Below, in pieces: positions 39,489-49,267 of a DNA stretch of 64,000 nucleotides (the stretch's first letter is position 1; every line of letters starts with the position of its first letter). Where the stretch lies: the NCBI GenBank assembly GCA_964479625.1, contig CAYZMS010000020.1, positions 16,463 through 80,462 of the forward strand, written 5' to 3'. A program made the position numbers and the translations under genes. The notes below the pieces were generated by a model that was not told the origin of the DNA, did no database searches, and saw nothing but the letters and a program-made list of their open reading frames with translations. The stretch comes from CAYZMS01 sp964479625 (GTDB lineage: Bacteria; Bacteroidota; Bacteroidia; Chitinophagales; Saprospiraceae).

Positions 39489-41987
39489 TTACTCCTTCGC
39501 TTTTAACTCCTGCAGGTAACGCTCCAACTCCATCTCATCATAAATCAAGACTTCTCGCGCTTTACTACCTTCACTAGGACCAACGATGCCCATGGCTTCC
39601 AATTGGTCCATAATCCGGCCGGCCCGGTTATAACCAAGCTTCAGACGACGTTGCAGCATGGATGTAGATCCATGTTGGTTTTGGACTACCATGCGGGCCG
39701 CATCTTCGAAAGCTGAATCCAGGTCGGCATAGGTGAGTCCCTCGGTACCGGGGATCTCATCCTCCCCATGGAATTCGGGCAGGAAGTGGGGTTCGGGATA
39801 CCCTTTTTGCTGGCTGATAAAATCGATAACCCGTTCTACCTCCGGGGTGTCCACGAAGGCTCCCTGAATACGAACCACCTCTCCGCCTACGGAAAGCAGC
39901 ATATCACCGCGGCCGATCAGTTGGTCTGCACCGCCGGCATCCAGGATAGTACGCGAATCGACCTTTGCGGTAACTTTAAAGCCGATTCTTGCGGGGAAGT
40001 TAGCTTTTATCACCCCCGTAATGATATTGACCGAAGGACGTTGAGTAGCGATGATCAGGTGAATCCCCACTGCCCTGGCCAGTTGAGCCAGTCGACCTAT
40101 TGGCATTTCGACCTCCTTGCCGGCGGTCATGATCAGGTCCGCAAATTCGTCTATGATTAAAACAATAAAGGGAATAAATTTGTGGCCCTTCAACGGGTTC
40201 AAGCGTCTTTTGACAAATTTTTCGTTGTATTCCTTCAGGTTTCTGGCAGAGGCTTTTTTAAGCAGATCATACCGATTATCCATTTCGATACACAGAGAAT
40301 TAAGAACGTGGATAACCTTGTTGGTATCGGTGATGATGGGTTCCTCTTGATTGGGCATACAAGCCAGGAAATGGTGCTCTAGTTTACTATAGGGAAATAA
40401 TTCAACCTTTTTGGGGTCGATCAAAACGATCTTAAGCTGAGAAGGATGTTTTTTGAAAAGTAGGGACATCAAAATGGCATTGATGCCCACCGATTTACCC
40501 TGGCCGGTAGCCCCGGCAACCAATAAGTGGGGCATTTTGGCAAGGTCTGCAACAAACACTTCATTCGAAATGGTTTTCCCCAGTACAATGGGCAAGTCCA
40601 TTTTTGCCTTTTTGAACTTCTCCGAAAGCAAGACCTCCTTCATCGAAACGATCTGTTTCTTTTTATTCGGCACTTCAATACCGATGGTACCCTTTCCGGG
40701 GATGGGGGCAATGATACGAATTCCCAGTGCGGCAAGGCTAAGGGCGATATCGTCCTCCAGGTTTTTGATCTTTGAAATGCGCACACCAGGAGCTGGTACA
40801 ATCTCGTATAAGGTAACTGTAGGGCCGATGGTAGCCCTAATCTTGGTGATCTCGATCTTGTAGTTTAGCAGGGTCTCGATGATCTGGTCTTTATTGGCTT
40901 CCAGTTCCTCGCGGTCGATTTCCACTTTTTGATCGGAATAATCTTCGAGCAAAGAAGTAACGGGAAATTCAAAGGAAGCCAGTTCGAGAGTAGGATCATA
41001 GGGCTCAGAGTGGTCTTCAGCGCTTGCTCGCAAGGCGCTAAGGTTGGGGGCCGCATCGGGGCGTCCTTCAGCTCCTCCATCGGCCTTGTTCACTTCAATT
41101 TCCAGTTCTCCTTCACCAGGGGCAAGTGGGTTGGCCTTTCGGGCTTCCAGTTTGTCAATTAATTCGAAAGCCAGTTGTTCATTTTTATCCCCGAATTTGG
41201 GTTGTTTTTCAAGGTCCAGATCGGAAAGGTCTGGTTTCCCGGAATTCAGTGCAGGAGGAGCTTCCCCTTCTTTCGCAAGCTTGCTTTTACTTCGGGGGCG
41301 CAGGGGCAGATCCTCTTCACCAGCTTTAGAAAGGGGTTTTCGCTTGGGAGATAGCCCAAGACCACGGTGGAGAGCATCGCGGGATTCTTCGACCACCATG
41401 GAAGGGGTGAGCTCCCGGAAATTAGGATTGAACAGCCAAACCAACATAGCAATGCCGACGAAAACGATTAACAGGACCAAACCCACAGGGCCTACAAACT
41501 TGTATAACCAATCCGTTATGTATTCCCCTATGGCGCCGCCCCAGGGGAAATTGGCATTTCCTGCAAATAATTCGAAAATGATAGACAGGACCACCATCAG
41601 TAATAGCCCATATCGGACACTGCGGATATACCTTTGTACCGGCGATCGCCGGATAAGGGCAGTCCCTACGATCCCACATAAAAAAACCAGGATAAAACTG
41701 GGCAAGCCAAAACCGTAGTAAAAAAAGAAGTTCGATACAATAGCACCCAACCGACCTAACCAGTTAGCCATTTGTACTTGCCCCTGCCACAATAATTCCC
41801 AGGAAAAGCGAAGTACGCGGTCCTGATCGATCTGCCAGGTAAACAAATAGGATATAAAAGCAACCAACAGGTACAGCCCTGTGAATAAAAGCAACAGTCC
41901 GAGCAATTTGGGAACGCGCTCATCTTTTAAGCCCCTCCCAAGGGAGAATTGTCCGCCTTTTTTCTTTTTTCGCTTCTTCGCTGCCAT
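39489..41987 (-). CDS. ftsK: DNA translocase FtsK
   Basis: An 832-residue septal DNA pump that clears chromosome DNA at division and activates XerCD recombination. Four membrane segments occupy about residues 30-190, followed by a charged linker (to about 330). The motor has a beta domain, Walker A GATGQGKSVGINAI near 495, Walker B IVLIIDEFADL, and IIATQRPSVNIITGVIKANF. The C-terminal gamma winged helix is STSMLQRRLKLGYNRAGR, which reads KOPS-like sites. The linker is short relative to E. coli FtsK, as usual in Bacteroidota. The N-terminus begins MAAKKRKKKKGG. Confidence 0.96.
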   Translation of the reverse strand: MAAKKRKKKKGGQFSLGRGLKDERVPKLLGLLLLFTGLYLLVAFISYLFTWQIDQDRVLRFSWELLWQGQVQMANWLGRLGAIVSNFFFYYGFGLPSFILVFLCGIVGTALIRRSPVQRYIRSVRYGLLLMVVLSIIFELFAGNANFPWGGAIGEYITDWLYKFVGPVGLVLLIVFVGIAMLVWLFNPNFRELTPSMVVEESRDALHRGLGLSPKRKPLSKAGEEDLPLRPRSKSKLAKEGEAPPALNSGKPDLSDLDLEKQPKFGDKNEQLAFELIDKLEARKANPLAPGEGELEIEVNKADGGAEGRPDAAPNLSALRASAEDHSEPYDPTLELASFEFPVTSLLEDYSDQKVEIDREELEANKDQIIETLLNYKIEITKIRATIGPTVTLYEIVPAPGVRISKIKNLEDDIALSLAALGIRIIAPIPGKGTIGIEVPNKKKQIVSMKEVLLSEKFKKAKMDLPIVLGKTISNEVFVADLAKMPHLLVAGATGQGKSVGINAILMSLLFKKHPSQLKIVLIDPKKVELFPYSKLEHHFLACMPNQEEPIITDTNKVIHVLNSLCIEMDNRYDLLKKASARNLKEYNEKFVKRRLNPLKGHKFIPFIVLIIDEFADLIMTAGKEVEMPIGRLAQLARAVGIHLIIATQRPSVNIITGVIKANFPARIGFKVTAKVDSRTILDAGGADQLIGRGDMLLSVGGEVVRIQGAFVDTPEVERVIDFISQQKGYPEPHFLPEFHGEDEIPGTEGLTYADLDSAFEDAARMVVQNQHGSTSMLQRRLKLGYNRAGRIMDQLEAMGIVGPSEGSKAREVLIYDEMELERYLQELKAKE

Positions 41988-42192
41988 GTTACTGTTAACG
42001 TTAGAGGATAGCCGATCGGTTCTTCAGCTCGGAAATTTTACAGGAACCCAGGGACCTCTTCTTCAAAAATACTATAAATTGTTCGCTCAAGGTAAGGATA
42101 AAACAGAAAACGTATAAAGGAAACCTGAATAAATGGGCAGGTATTCATTAATTTGATGACAATCTTTTGTTTTGTCAGTAAAAACCAAACAC

Positions 42193-42453
42193 ATGCAAAC
42201 TTCTGTAGAGATCAGTATGTATCCTCTTAAAAGGGAGTATAAGCCTGCTATCGTTCAATTTATTCAACGACTACAGAGCTATGAGGAATTAGAAATCCGT
42301 GTAAATAGTATGAGCACCCGGATTTTTGGATCATATGAAGTAGTAATGGCCGCTTTGGTCAAAGAAATGCAGCCCAGTCTGGCTAGTCCGGAAGCCGTGA
42401 GCATGGTGCTAAAGATCATAAACAAAGACCTTCGGGGGGAGCCCGACCTGTAA
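42193..42453 (+). CDS. small YkoF/MTH1187-like protein
   Basis: An 86-residue protein (MQTSVEISMYPL to the end). It fits the ferredoxin-like fold of the YkoF/MTH1187 thiamine-binding group: VEISMYPLKREYKPAIVQFI, then an amphipathic helix, then MSTRIFGSYEVVMAALVKEM. In larger YkoF proteins two such domains bind thiamine or hydroxymethylpyrimidine. Start ATG 42193 is preferred to a TTG at 42172. It ends 3 bp before the aminotransferase gene, so they are cotranscribed. Ligand unknown. Confidence 0.8.
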   Translation: MQTSVEISMYPLKREYKPAIVQFIQRLQSYEELEIRVNSMSTRIFGSYEVVMAALVKEMQPSLASPEAVSMVLKIINKDLRGEPDL

Positions 42454-42456
42454 GCT

Positions 42457-43653
42457 ATGGATGAATCAACAGTTGCCCATTATCGACGGGAAACGCCCGG
42501 CCTTTCTGAACAAATACATTTGAACAATGCCGGAGCGGCTCTGCCTCCGAAGCAGGTGGTTTCTGCTATGATAGAATACCTGGAAGAAGAAGCCCTGCTG
42601 GGAGGCTATGAAACGGCTGCTTTACATGCGGAAACCCTCGCTGGTTTTCATCATGCAGTAGGTGCTCTGATCGGTACCAAAAGCAGTAATATTGCCTGGG
42701 CAAACAGTGCTACCGATGCCTATTCGAGGGCGTTGAGCAGTATTCCTTTTCGAAAAGGGGACCTTATCCTGACCACGGAGAACGATTACGTCTCCAATCA
42801 GATCGCCTTCCTGCAATTATGCCGAGACAAGGAACTCGAACTACTCCGGGTTCCGGAAAGTGAGGCGGGAGGTCTGGATCTTGAAAAAACCCTTGATCTG
42901 ATCCAAGGCCGACGACCGCGTCTGGTAGCCATCACTCACATGCCTACAAGCTCTGGTCTGATCCAGGAAATTCAGGGTATCGGAGCCTTATGTCAAGAGA
43001 TCGAAGGCTGCTTTTACTTGGTGGACGCCTGCCAAACAGCCGGACAATTAGCACTGGATATCAATGAAATCCAATGTGATTTCCTGAGTGCTACCTTTCG
43101 AAAATTTCTTCGAGGGCCCCGGGGTGCAGGTTTTCTATTTGTCAGCGATCGCATTTTGGAAACGGGCTTAACGCCATTTTTTACCGATTTGCACAGTAGT
43201 GAATGGATATCCAATGACGACTTTAAACCGAAAGAGGACGCCCGGCGATTTGAATTATGGGAACGCTCCTACGCCCTTGTCCGTGGAGCAACGGAGGCTG
43301 CCCTGTATGCACAGAATGTCCAGTTGCCGGAAATAGAGGCGCGGGTAAGGCGACTGGCACGGGAAATGCGCAAAGGGTTGGAAGAGATCCCTGGTATTAG
43401 AGTATTGGATACCGGTCGAAACTTGGGAGGGATCGTCAGTCTGCATATCTCCGGGATAAATAACCCAGATCGCCTTGTGGGATACCTTAGGGAATTGGGC
43501 CTCAATGGATCGCTCACTACGATTAGCTCCGCCCGCCTGGATTTTAATCGTAAAAAAGAGGAATGGGCCTACCGGCTTTCCCCTCATTATTACAATACAG
43601 AAGGAGAGATTTTCAGGGCCATTGAGATCCTGGATCGGATCAGGATCGCCTAG
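42457..43653 (+). CDS. class V aminotransferase
   Basis: A 398-residue PLP enzyme of the NifS/isopenicillin-N-epimerase-like class V group. PLP contacts are LNNAGAALPP near residue 22, ANSATDAYSRAL near 83, FYLVDACQTAGQLALD near 186, and the internal aldimine Lys in SATFRKFLRGPRGAGFL near 212. The Cys-containing loop of cysteine desulfurases is not evident, so a transaminase, epimerase or lyase role is more likely than sulfur transfer. It follows the YkoF-like gene by 3 bp. Substrate unknown. Confidence 0.87.
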   Translation: MDESTVAHYRRETPGLSEQIHLNNAGAALPPKQVVSAMIEYLEEEALLGGYETAALHAETLAGFHHAVGALIGTKSSNIAWANSATDAYSRALSSIPFRKGDLILTTENDYVSNQIAFLQLCRDKELELLRVPESEAGGLDLEKTLDLIQGRRPRLVAITHMPTSSGLIQEIQGIGALCQEIEGCFYLVDACQTAGQLALDINEIQCDFLSATFRKFLRGPRGAGFLFVSDRILETGLTPFFTDLHSSEWISNDDFKPKEDARRFELWERSYALVRGATEAALYAQNVQLPEIEARVRRLAREMRKGLEEIPGIRVLDTGRNLGGIVSLHISGINNPDRLVGYLRELGLNGSLTTISSARLDFNRKKEEWAYRLSPHYYNTEGEIFRAIEILDRIRIA

Positions 43654-43809
43654 GAAAACAAAATGGGTGAAACCTGCCCAAGAGGTTTGCAAGACCTGAA
43701 TTTTAGGCTTGCTGGCAAACAAAAATTGCTAATTCATATCTGTATCTATAAGACTAACAGTTGTTTGAAGAGTTTTGCCAAAAGAAATCAAAAAAAAGTT
43801 TAAAAACTA

Positions 43810-43861
43810 TTTGTTTTCAACAATTTTTTGTTTTAGATTTATGGCATTGAAACAATTTCAA
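43810..43861 (+). promoter_or_regulatory. promoter with two inverted repeats before the S24 repressor gene
   Basis: TTTG (43810-43813), a 20-bp spacer and TAGATTTA (43834-43841) form a good Bacteroidota promoter with a start near 43848. Two inverted repeats overlap it: AACAA-TTTT-TTGTT (43819-43832) inside the spacer, and TTGAAA-CAA-TTTCAA (43847-43861) at the start point. The placement suits autorepression by the encoded regulator. Confidence 0.55.
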
Positions 43862-43928
43862 AATTGCCTAAGTCCCCTTTCTGTTATAATTAGGGTTAAG
43901 CGGGTAAAACATTTAACTTACTGACGAT

Positions 43929-44666
43929 ATGATCCGCGAAGATCGAGTCCAACTTAATGAGCGCTTTCGGAAAGTTTTTGATCTCCTGGTGGAACGGGGG
44001 GATATTATTCCCAACGACCGGGGTGGCCGGGGAATAGGCGATTTCGCGGAGAAAATACTTGGCAACCGAGCCTATGGTCACATTATCCGGGCTTTCTTAA
44101 ATCCTGAGGACAAACGCTGTATAGATTACCGGCACGCCCGAACTCTTTGCCAGGAATACGGTGTCAATGAGAGCTACCTTATTGACGGGGAAGGTTCTCC
44201 ATTTGGATTTGACCTGCCACAACCAAGTATCGAAATGATTGGAGAGAATGCCTTCCAACCCAACATACTTTTTACCAGTACAGAAGCTTTTGCAGGCGCA
44301 GCTATTGACAACGGAAGTTTTGCGGTTGAAGAGAATGAGTATTTTTCCATACCAGGTTTGGATGGTGGCGGTATGGTTGCATTTCCCATTAACGGCAATA
44401 GTATGGAGCCTGTTATTCAGGATGGCGACATTGTCATTTGCCGGGAGATTTCTGGTCCTCATGAAATCAGGGACAATAAGATCTATGCCGTAAAGAATAA
44501 CGGCCAGTTATGGGTCAAATATCTGCAGCGGATCACCGACCGACACGGCCGGGTCTCTCATTTAAAGTTAATCTCTGCGAACCATCTGGAGCATCATCCC
44601 TTTGAAGAGGAAGTGAACGAATACACCCGTTTATATGAGGTCATTCGAAAGATCAGTGACCTTTAA
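43929..44666 (+). CDS. LexA-like S24 repressor
   Basis: A 245-residue transcription regulator: N-terminal helix-turn-helix (about 8-86; LNERFRKVFDLLVERG, DFAEKILGNRAYGHIIRAFL) joined to a LexA/CI-type self-cleaving domain. Catalytic Ser158 is in GNSMEPVIQDGD and Lys197 in LWVKYLQ. A candidate cleavage bond Ala122-Gly123 lies in AFAGAA, at the right distance upstream. Members of this fold respond to DNA damage or, in Bacteroidota, sometimes to other stress. Two inverted repeats at its promoter suggest autoregulation. It overlaps the convergent rlmB by 14 bp. Not a canonical lexA. Confidence 0.9.
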   Translation: MIREDRVQLNERFRKVFDLLVERGDIIPNDRGGRGIGDFAEKILGNRAYGHIIRAFLNPEDKRCIDYRHARTLCQEYGVNESYLIDGEGSPFGFDLPQPSIEMIGENAFQPNILFTSTEAFAGAAIDNGSFAVEENEYFSIPGLDGGGMVAFPINGNSMEPVIQDGDIVICREISGPHEIRDNKIYAVKNNGQLWVKYLQRITDRHGRVSHLKLISANHLEHHPFEEEVNEYTRLYEVIRKISDL

Positions 44667-45405
44667 CCAGTAGTCTTTGACGCCTGGCCTCATATAAGAT
44701 CATTCCGGCTGCTACCGATACATTTAAAGAGTCTGTTTGCCCCTTTTGAGGAATTACGAACCTTTGATCGCTCTTTAACAATACTTCCCGGCTTATTCCT
44801 TTTCCCTCAGCTCCTACCACAATGGCCACTGGGCCGGTCAAGTCTAGGTTGTAAACTACTTTTTCTGCTTTTAGGTCGGAAGCTATAACCTTAATTCCCA
44901 TCATCTGTAATTGATCGATCGCCGACTGAAGGTTGGGCTCCCGGCACACAGGCAAATGATTTAAGGCGCCTGCCGAGGTTTTCATAGCTTCTGCATTGAT
45001 AGGGGCGGATCGTTTTTGACTGACCACTAAGGCATGAGCTCCCATTACTTCCCCGGAGCGCGCAATTGCTCCCAAATTACGAACATCAGTAACACCATCA
45101 AGTAGAAGCAGCAGGGGCATCTCGGAGCGTTCGAAAATTCCTGGGACTACATCCTCTAAACGGTAATAGCGCACTTCCGCCAAATAAGCGATTAAGCCCT
45201 GGTGGTTACCCCTCACCATGGTGTTCATCCGTTCCTTGGGAATAACTTGCAGTGGGATCAGATGAGCCCGGCATAAATCTCGGATCTCCTTTTCCAATGG
45301 CCCCCTGACACCTTGTTGGATAAAAACCTTATCAACGGGTTGCCCGCTATTGATGGCTTCAATAATAGGATTGCGACCGTATATCAATGTTGTTTTATCC
45401 TCCAT
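44653..45405 (-). CDS. rlmB: 23S rRNA (guanosine-2'-O)-methyltransferase RlmB
   Basis: A 250-residue SpoU-family methyltransferase that modifies G2251 (E. coli numbering) in the ribosomal P-loop. The N-terminal substrate domain starts TLIYGRNPIIEAINSGQPVD. The SPOUT knot motifs are LDGVTDVRNLGAIARSGEVM (motif 1), PVAIVVGAEGKGISRE (motif 2) and IPQKGQTDSLNVSVAAGMIL (motif 3). Length is standard. Its last codons overlap the end of the S24 repressor gene by 14 bp. The specificity is assigned by family; the close relative TrmH is less likely given the N-terminal domain. Confidence 0.93.
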   Translation of the reverse strand: MEDKTTLIYGRNPIIEAINSGQPVDKVFIQQGVRGPLEKEIRDLCRAHLIPLQVIPKERMNTMVRGNHQGLIAYLAEVRYYRLEDVVPGIFERSEMPLLLLLDGVTDVRNLGAIARSGEVMGAHALVVSQKRSAPINAEAMKTSAGALNHLPVCREPNLQSAIDQLQMMGIKVIASDLKAEKVVYNLDLTGPVAIVVGAEGKGISREVLLKSDQRFVIPQKGQTDSLNVSVAAGMILYEARRQRLLVKGH

Positions 45406-45727
45406 GCTTTGACGTTATCAGAACAATTCAAGCGCTTTTTTCCACAGAAAAATGGCAAGTGTAGCGAAATGTACAAACTGGACTTTGATTAATTGAGTTG
45501 TATTGCCGTTTATTATCTGAAATCTGGAGGATAAACCCTATCCCAAAGGATTTCGAATGAAGTGCGAAACACCAACTACTCATTATCTTCTGCAAGGCAA
45601 ATTGAACGGGCTTCCGAAGCCCTGCTTTTTATTTACATTTAAGCTATTTTCAAATTTTCGATCACCATTTATGGATATAAGGGCCAACTTACAAAAAAGG
45701 GGAAACGCTTTTTCTCTAATTCCAAAC
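45406..45727. other. region upstream of the M36 protease
   Basis: The first half has no recognisable gene or hairpin. From 45557 the protease frame is already open, with alternative ATG codons at 45557 and 45671. The extra 57 residues they would add are polar, lack similarity to an export signal, and precede a good signal peptide, so I leave them out of the gene. Confidence 0.4.
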
Positions 45728-48700
45728 ATGCAAAAGAACGCCAATTTTCTAGACAGGTTTATATGTTTTCTAAGCCTGATCATTGTCCTGCTTTGCTTTA
45801 TCATTTGGTTACCTCCTCAACTAAAGGGGCAGAGCCTGCTTTCTGATCAAGTCGCCTTACAATCCTTCCTTGATCAAAAGGATAAATGGGAGTTATCAGA
45901 GGCGGATGTAGCAGATTACCGCGTTACTAATCATTACCGGACTGCTCATAATGGGTTGACCCACGTCTACTTTCAACAACAATTCCGGGGCGTTCCGGTA
46001 GAGGGAGCCATTTCCAGTATTCACCTCAGAGGGCAGAATGAAAACGCTTTTTATACCAACCGATTTTGGAACAGCCTGCAGGACAGGATCAGTACTTATG
46101 TTCCTGGTATTCAACCAGCTGAAGCGTTGCTACATGCTTCGAAGGATAGGGGAGTAGGCATATCCCTTGATGAACTAGAACTTGCCGATAGAACAGAGAA
46201 TAACTTTCGATTTCGAACCAAAAGGGACACCTTTCCTATTCCCGTACAATTAGTGTATTTCCCAATGCCTGACGGAACCTTGAAACTTAGTTGGAGCACT
46301 TTATTCCCATCTTCAGATGCTCCGGATCTGTGGTATGTCCATGTGGATGCTGAATCAGGGGCTATTTTAAGCCGTACAAACCGCACTATTTATTGTAACA
46401 CAACCGAATTAGTGCATCGGCATAACGGTTTTTGCAGGGTACATCCATCACTTTCCAATACGCCGGTTACAATGGGTCCCAGTTCCTATTGGGTGTTTCC
46501 TATTCCTTTGGAATCTCCTGCTGAGGGTTTACAGCAGGTCGTAAACGATCCTCAGGATCCACTGGCTTCTCCCTTCGGATGGCATGATACCAATGGAATT
46601 CCCGGGCCAGAATTTACCACTACCCAAGGGAACAATGCGCACGCTTACCTGGATGTCGATGCAGATAACCGACCGGACGATTTCGAAGTAGATGGAGGAT
46701 CGGAGTTGATCTTCGATTATACCTTTGCCCCCTCAGGTACCCCTGAAGGGAACCAGCCTGCCTCCCTTGTGCAACTTTTTTACATGAATAATGTGATGCA
46801 CGATTGGTTGTATCATTATGGGTTTGATGAAGTAGCCGGCAATTTCCAGAAAAATGACTACGGTCGGAGCGGAGGGAAGGATGGAGACCTGATTTATGCG
46901 GAGGCACAGGATGGAAGTGGTTTAAATAATGCCAATTTTTCCATTACCCAGGACGGGGTGCCGGGACGTATGCAGATGTTTCTTTGGCAGGGTAATACTG
47001 AATTATTGGAAATTTCAGCTCCCAATGAAATCGCCGGTCTGTATGTGACGGGCTCCGCGCGTTTTGGCCCGGAAGTGAAGGAAACCCCTGTTAGTGGTCG
47101 GATTGTATACGTACGGGATGGTAGCCAGAGTCCTCGCAAAGGCTGTGACTCCCTGGTCAACACGGCAGAGCTTTCCGGAAATATTGCCTTAATTGACCGG
47201 GGAGATTGTTATTTCCAGGAAAAGGTGTTGAATGCCCAGGAAGCCGGAGCAGTAGGCTGCATAATTTGTAACAGTGGGACGGGAGTCTTTGCCATGGGGG
47301 ACGTCGCTGAATTACCGCAACCTACTATTCCATCTGTAATCATAGGCAATGAGGATTGCAACAAACTACGATCCTTTCTGAATCAGGGGGTGCAGGGTAA
47401 ATTGGTTCGTAGACCTGATTCCGGGCAAGAGTTAATTGATAGTGGTTTCGACAACCTGGTCATTGCCCACGAATATGGGCACGGTGTAAGTACCCGCCTG
47501 ACCGGAGGGCCCTCCAGTCCCACCTGCTTGTCTAATGACGAACAAATGGGAGAGGGGTGGAGTGACTTCCTCGGCTTGGTGATCACAGCCAAGCCCGGAG
47601 ACCGGCCAGAAAGAGCCCGGGGAATAGGAACCTTCCTCTTACAAGAGGATTCTTTCGGGGATGGCATTCGTCGGCAGCCTTATTCAATTGACCGAGCGAT
47701 AAATAATCAAACCTACAGGGATATTGTGGGTACTTCTTCGCCCCACCAGGTCGGGGAGGTGTGGGCTGCCGTCCTCTGGGATATGTACTGGGCATTCGTA
47801 GACCAATATGGATGGGATAGAGACCTTTACCAGGGAAAAGGTGGTAATAATATCGCTTTACAGTTGGTAATGGATGGGATGAAACTGCAAGCCTGTAACC
47901 CGGGCTTCCTGGAAGGAAGAGATGCGATCTTAGCGGCTGATATCATAAATAATGATGGGGCAAATCAATGTCTGATTTGGGAAGTGTTTGCCAGAAGAGG
48001 ACTTGGCTTTAGTGCAGACCAGCGTAACCCGAATGACCGGGACGACGGGAAGCCGGCTTTCGACTTGCCTCCGACTTGTACTCATAGTGTTAAGTTAGAA
48101 AAAAGTATGACACCTAATGCCCGCCCGGGCGAGGAAATACAGGTTATGCTTCAAATTCGAAATGATAAACCCGAACCGGTGATCGGCCTGCTGATCGAAG
48201 ACGAAATTCCTGCTGGGACAAGCTTTGTTCCTGGTTCATTTTCCGGCTCTGCTATTGTAGAATCAGGTTCTGATCGCTTACTCATTAGCATTAATGAAAT
48301 CGCTTCAGGGGAACAATTGACTTTAAGCTACCGACTTTCTACCCCACCCAATGCTTATTCCCGACAATTTATCCTGGAAGAGGCAGATCAAGATTCCAGT
48401 CTGGTTACCAATTCTGGTAGAACAGGGGGGAATTGGAGGATCGAAAGCAACCCAGAATTAGAAGAAGGAGCTTTTTGGTTTATCCCGAAAACTAGTCTGT
48501 TTACAGATCGCAGCCTTCAATTTATTGACCCCATTGTGCTTGAAGGGGATCAACCGGTCTTGCGTTTCGATCAAAAAATAGATGTGGAGGCTGCATATGA
48601 TGGTGGTGTTGTTGAGGTTTCCACAAATAATGGATTAAGCTGGGAAACATTACCGGCCGCTTCTTTTTTTCGAAATAGCTACGATGGCCCCATACTGACA

Positions 48701-49267
48701 GGCATTCATAGTGTAGAAGATCCTCAGGCGTTTTGGGTGGCGCGACCAGGGTTTGAGCCTTCCTATGCTGATCTTAGCGAATATAAAGGTAAAGAGGTGC
48801 TGATCAGGTTTCGGTACCTGAATGATGAGGGGGATAATAATGGTGGGCTAGTGAGCAATGGTGGATGGAGCCTGGATAATTTAGAAGTTATGGATATGGT
48901 CAACTTCCAGTCAGAAGCATGTTTGAGTTCCGAGCAAGGGGACCTCACCTGCACGCTGGCTTCGGGGCGTGGGACTGTGATGGAGAGTGCTATCGTTACA
49001 TCCATTAGGGAAACGAATCCATCTCTGCCAGGTTTGAGTTTATTCCCCAACCCTGCAGACCAGGAATTGCAGGTACAATTTGATCAGTTTGCTCCAATCG
49101 AAGGTGATTTAGAACTTTGGAATGCAAATGGACAACTCCTGGAAAGGTGGCCTGTTACCACCGGCACCCTTCGCCTTGCCACAGGAGATCTGCCGGCGGG
49201 TTTGTACCTGCTGAGGTGGAGTAGCGGTGATCTTCAAATGAGCCGCAGATTCTCTGTACAGCATTAA
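45728..49267 (+). CDS. secreted M36 (fungalysin) metalloprotease with PA and T9SS domains
   Basis: A large secreted zinc protease. Start set at ATG 45728 (MQKNANFLDRF, then a strong hydrophobic signal ending PPQLKGQ; 1179 residues). A fungalysin/thermolysin-type propeptide follows (THVYFQQQFRGVPVEGAI). The catalytic domain has the zinc site HEYGH at 581-585 and a downstream Glu in MGEGWSDF. A protease-associated domain is inserted before it (IALIDRGDCYFQEKVLNAQE). After about 770 come a DUF11-like domain (LEKSMTPNARPGEE), a beta-sandwich and a T9SS sorting domain (SLFPNPADQELQV). Likely digests external protein. It shares a TTAA stop with the next gene. Confidence 0.93.
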   Translation: MQKNANFLDRFICFLSLIIVLLCFIIWLPPQLKGQSLLSDQVALQSFLDQKDKWELSEADVADYRVTNHYRTAHNGLTHVYFQQQFRGVPVEGAISSIHLRGQNENAFYTNRFWNSLQDRISTYVPGIQPAEALLHASKDRGVGISLDELELADRTENNFRFRTKRDTFPIPVQLVYFPMPDGTLKLSWSTLFPSSDAPDLWYVHVDAESGAILSRTNRTIYCNTTELVHRHNGFCRVHPSLSNTPVTMGPSSYWVFPIPLESPAEGLQQVVNDPQDPLASPFGWHDTNGIPGPEFTTTQGNNAHAYLDVDADNRPDDFEVDGGSELIFDYTFAPSGTPEGNQPASLVQLFYMNNVMHDWLYHYGFDEVAGNFQKNDYGRSGGKDGDLIYAEAQDGSGLNNANFSITQDGVPGRMQMFLWQGNTELLEISAPNEIAGLYVTGSARFGPEVKETPVSGRIVYVRDGSQSPRKGCDSLVNTAELSGNIALIDRGDCYFQEKVLNAQEAGAVGCIICNSGTGVFAMGDVAELPQPTIPSVIIGNEDCNKLRSFLNQGVQGKLVRRPDSGQELIDSGFDNLVIAHEYGHGVSTRLTGGPSSPTCLSNDEQMGEGWSDFLGLVITAKPGDRPERARGIGTFLLQEDSFGDGIRRQPYSIDRAINNQTYRDIVGTSSPHQVGEVWAAVLWDMYWAFVDQYGWDRDLYQGKGGNNIALQLVMDGMKLQACNPGFLEGRDAILAADIINNDGANQCLIWEVFARRGLGFSADQRNPNDRDDGKPAFDLPPTCTHSVKLEKSMTPNARPGEEIQVMLQIRNDKPEPVIGLLIEDEIPAGTSFVPGSFSGSAIVESGSDRLLISINEIASGEQLTLSYRLSTPPNAYSRQFILEEADQDSSLVTNSGRTGGNWRIESNPELEEGAFWFIPKTSLFTDRSLQFIDPIVLEGDQPVLRFDQKIDVEAAYDGGVVEVSTNNGLSWETLPAASFFRNSYDGPILTGIHSVEDPQAFWVARPGFEPSYADLSEYKGKEVLIRFRYLNDEGDNNGGLVSNGGWSLDNLEVMDMVNFQSEACLSSEQGDLTCTLASGRGTVMESAIVTSIRETNPSLPGLSLFPNPADQELQVQFDQFAPIEGDLELWNANGQLLERWPVTTGTLRLATGDLPAGLYLLRWSSGDLQMSRRFSVQH

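Noticed and set aside
40453..40863. Long plus-strand frames opposite ftsK, also opposite the thiolase, gyrB and fumC genes
   Set aside because: They are antisense shadows of strongly conserved genes, lacking signal, domain or context support.
45557..45727. Extended N-terminus of the M36 protease
   Set aside because: The added residues do not look like an export signal and precede a good one, so the ATG at 45728 is preferred.
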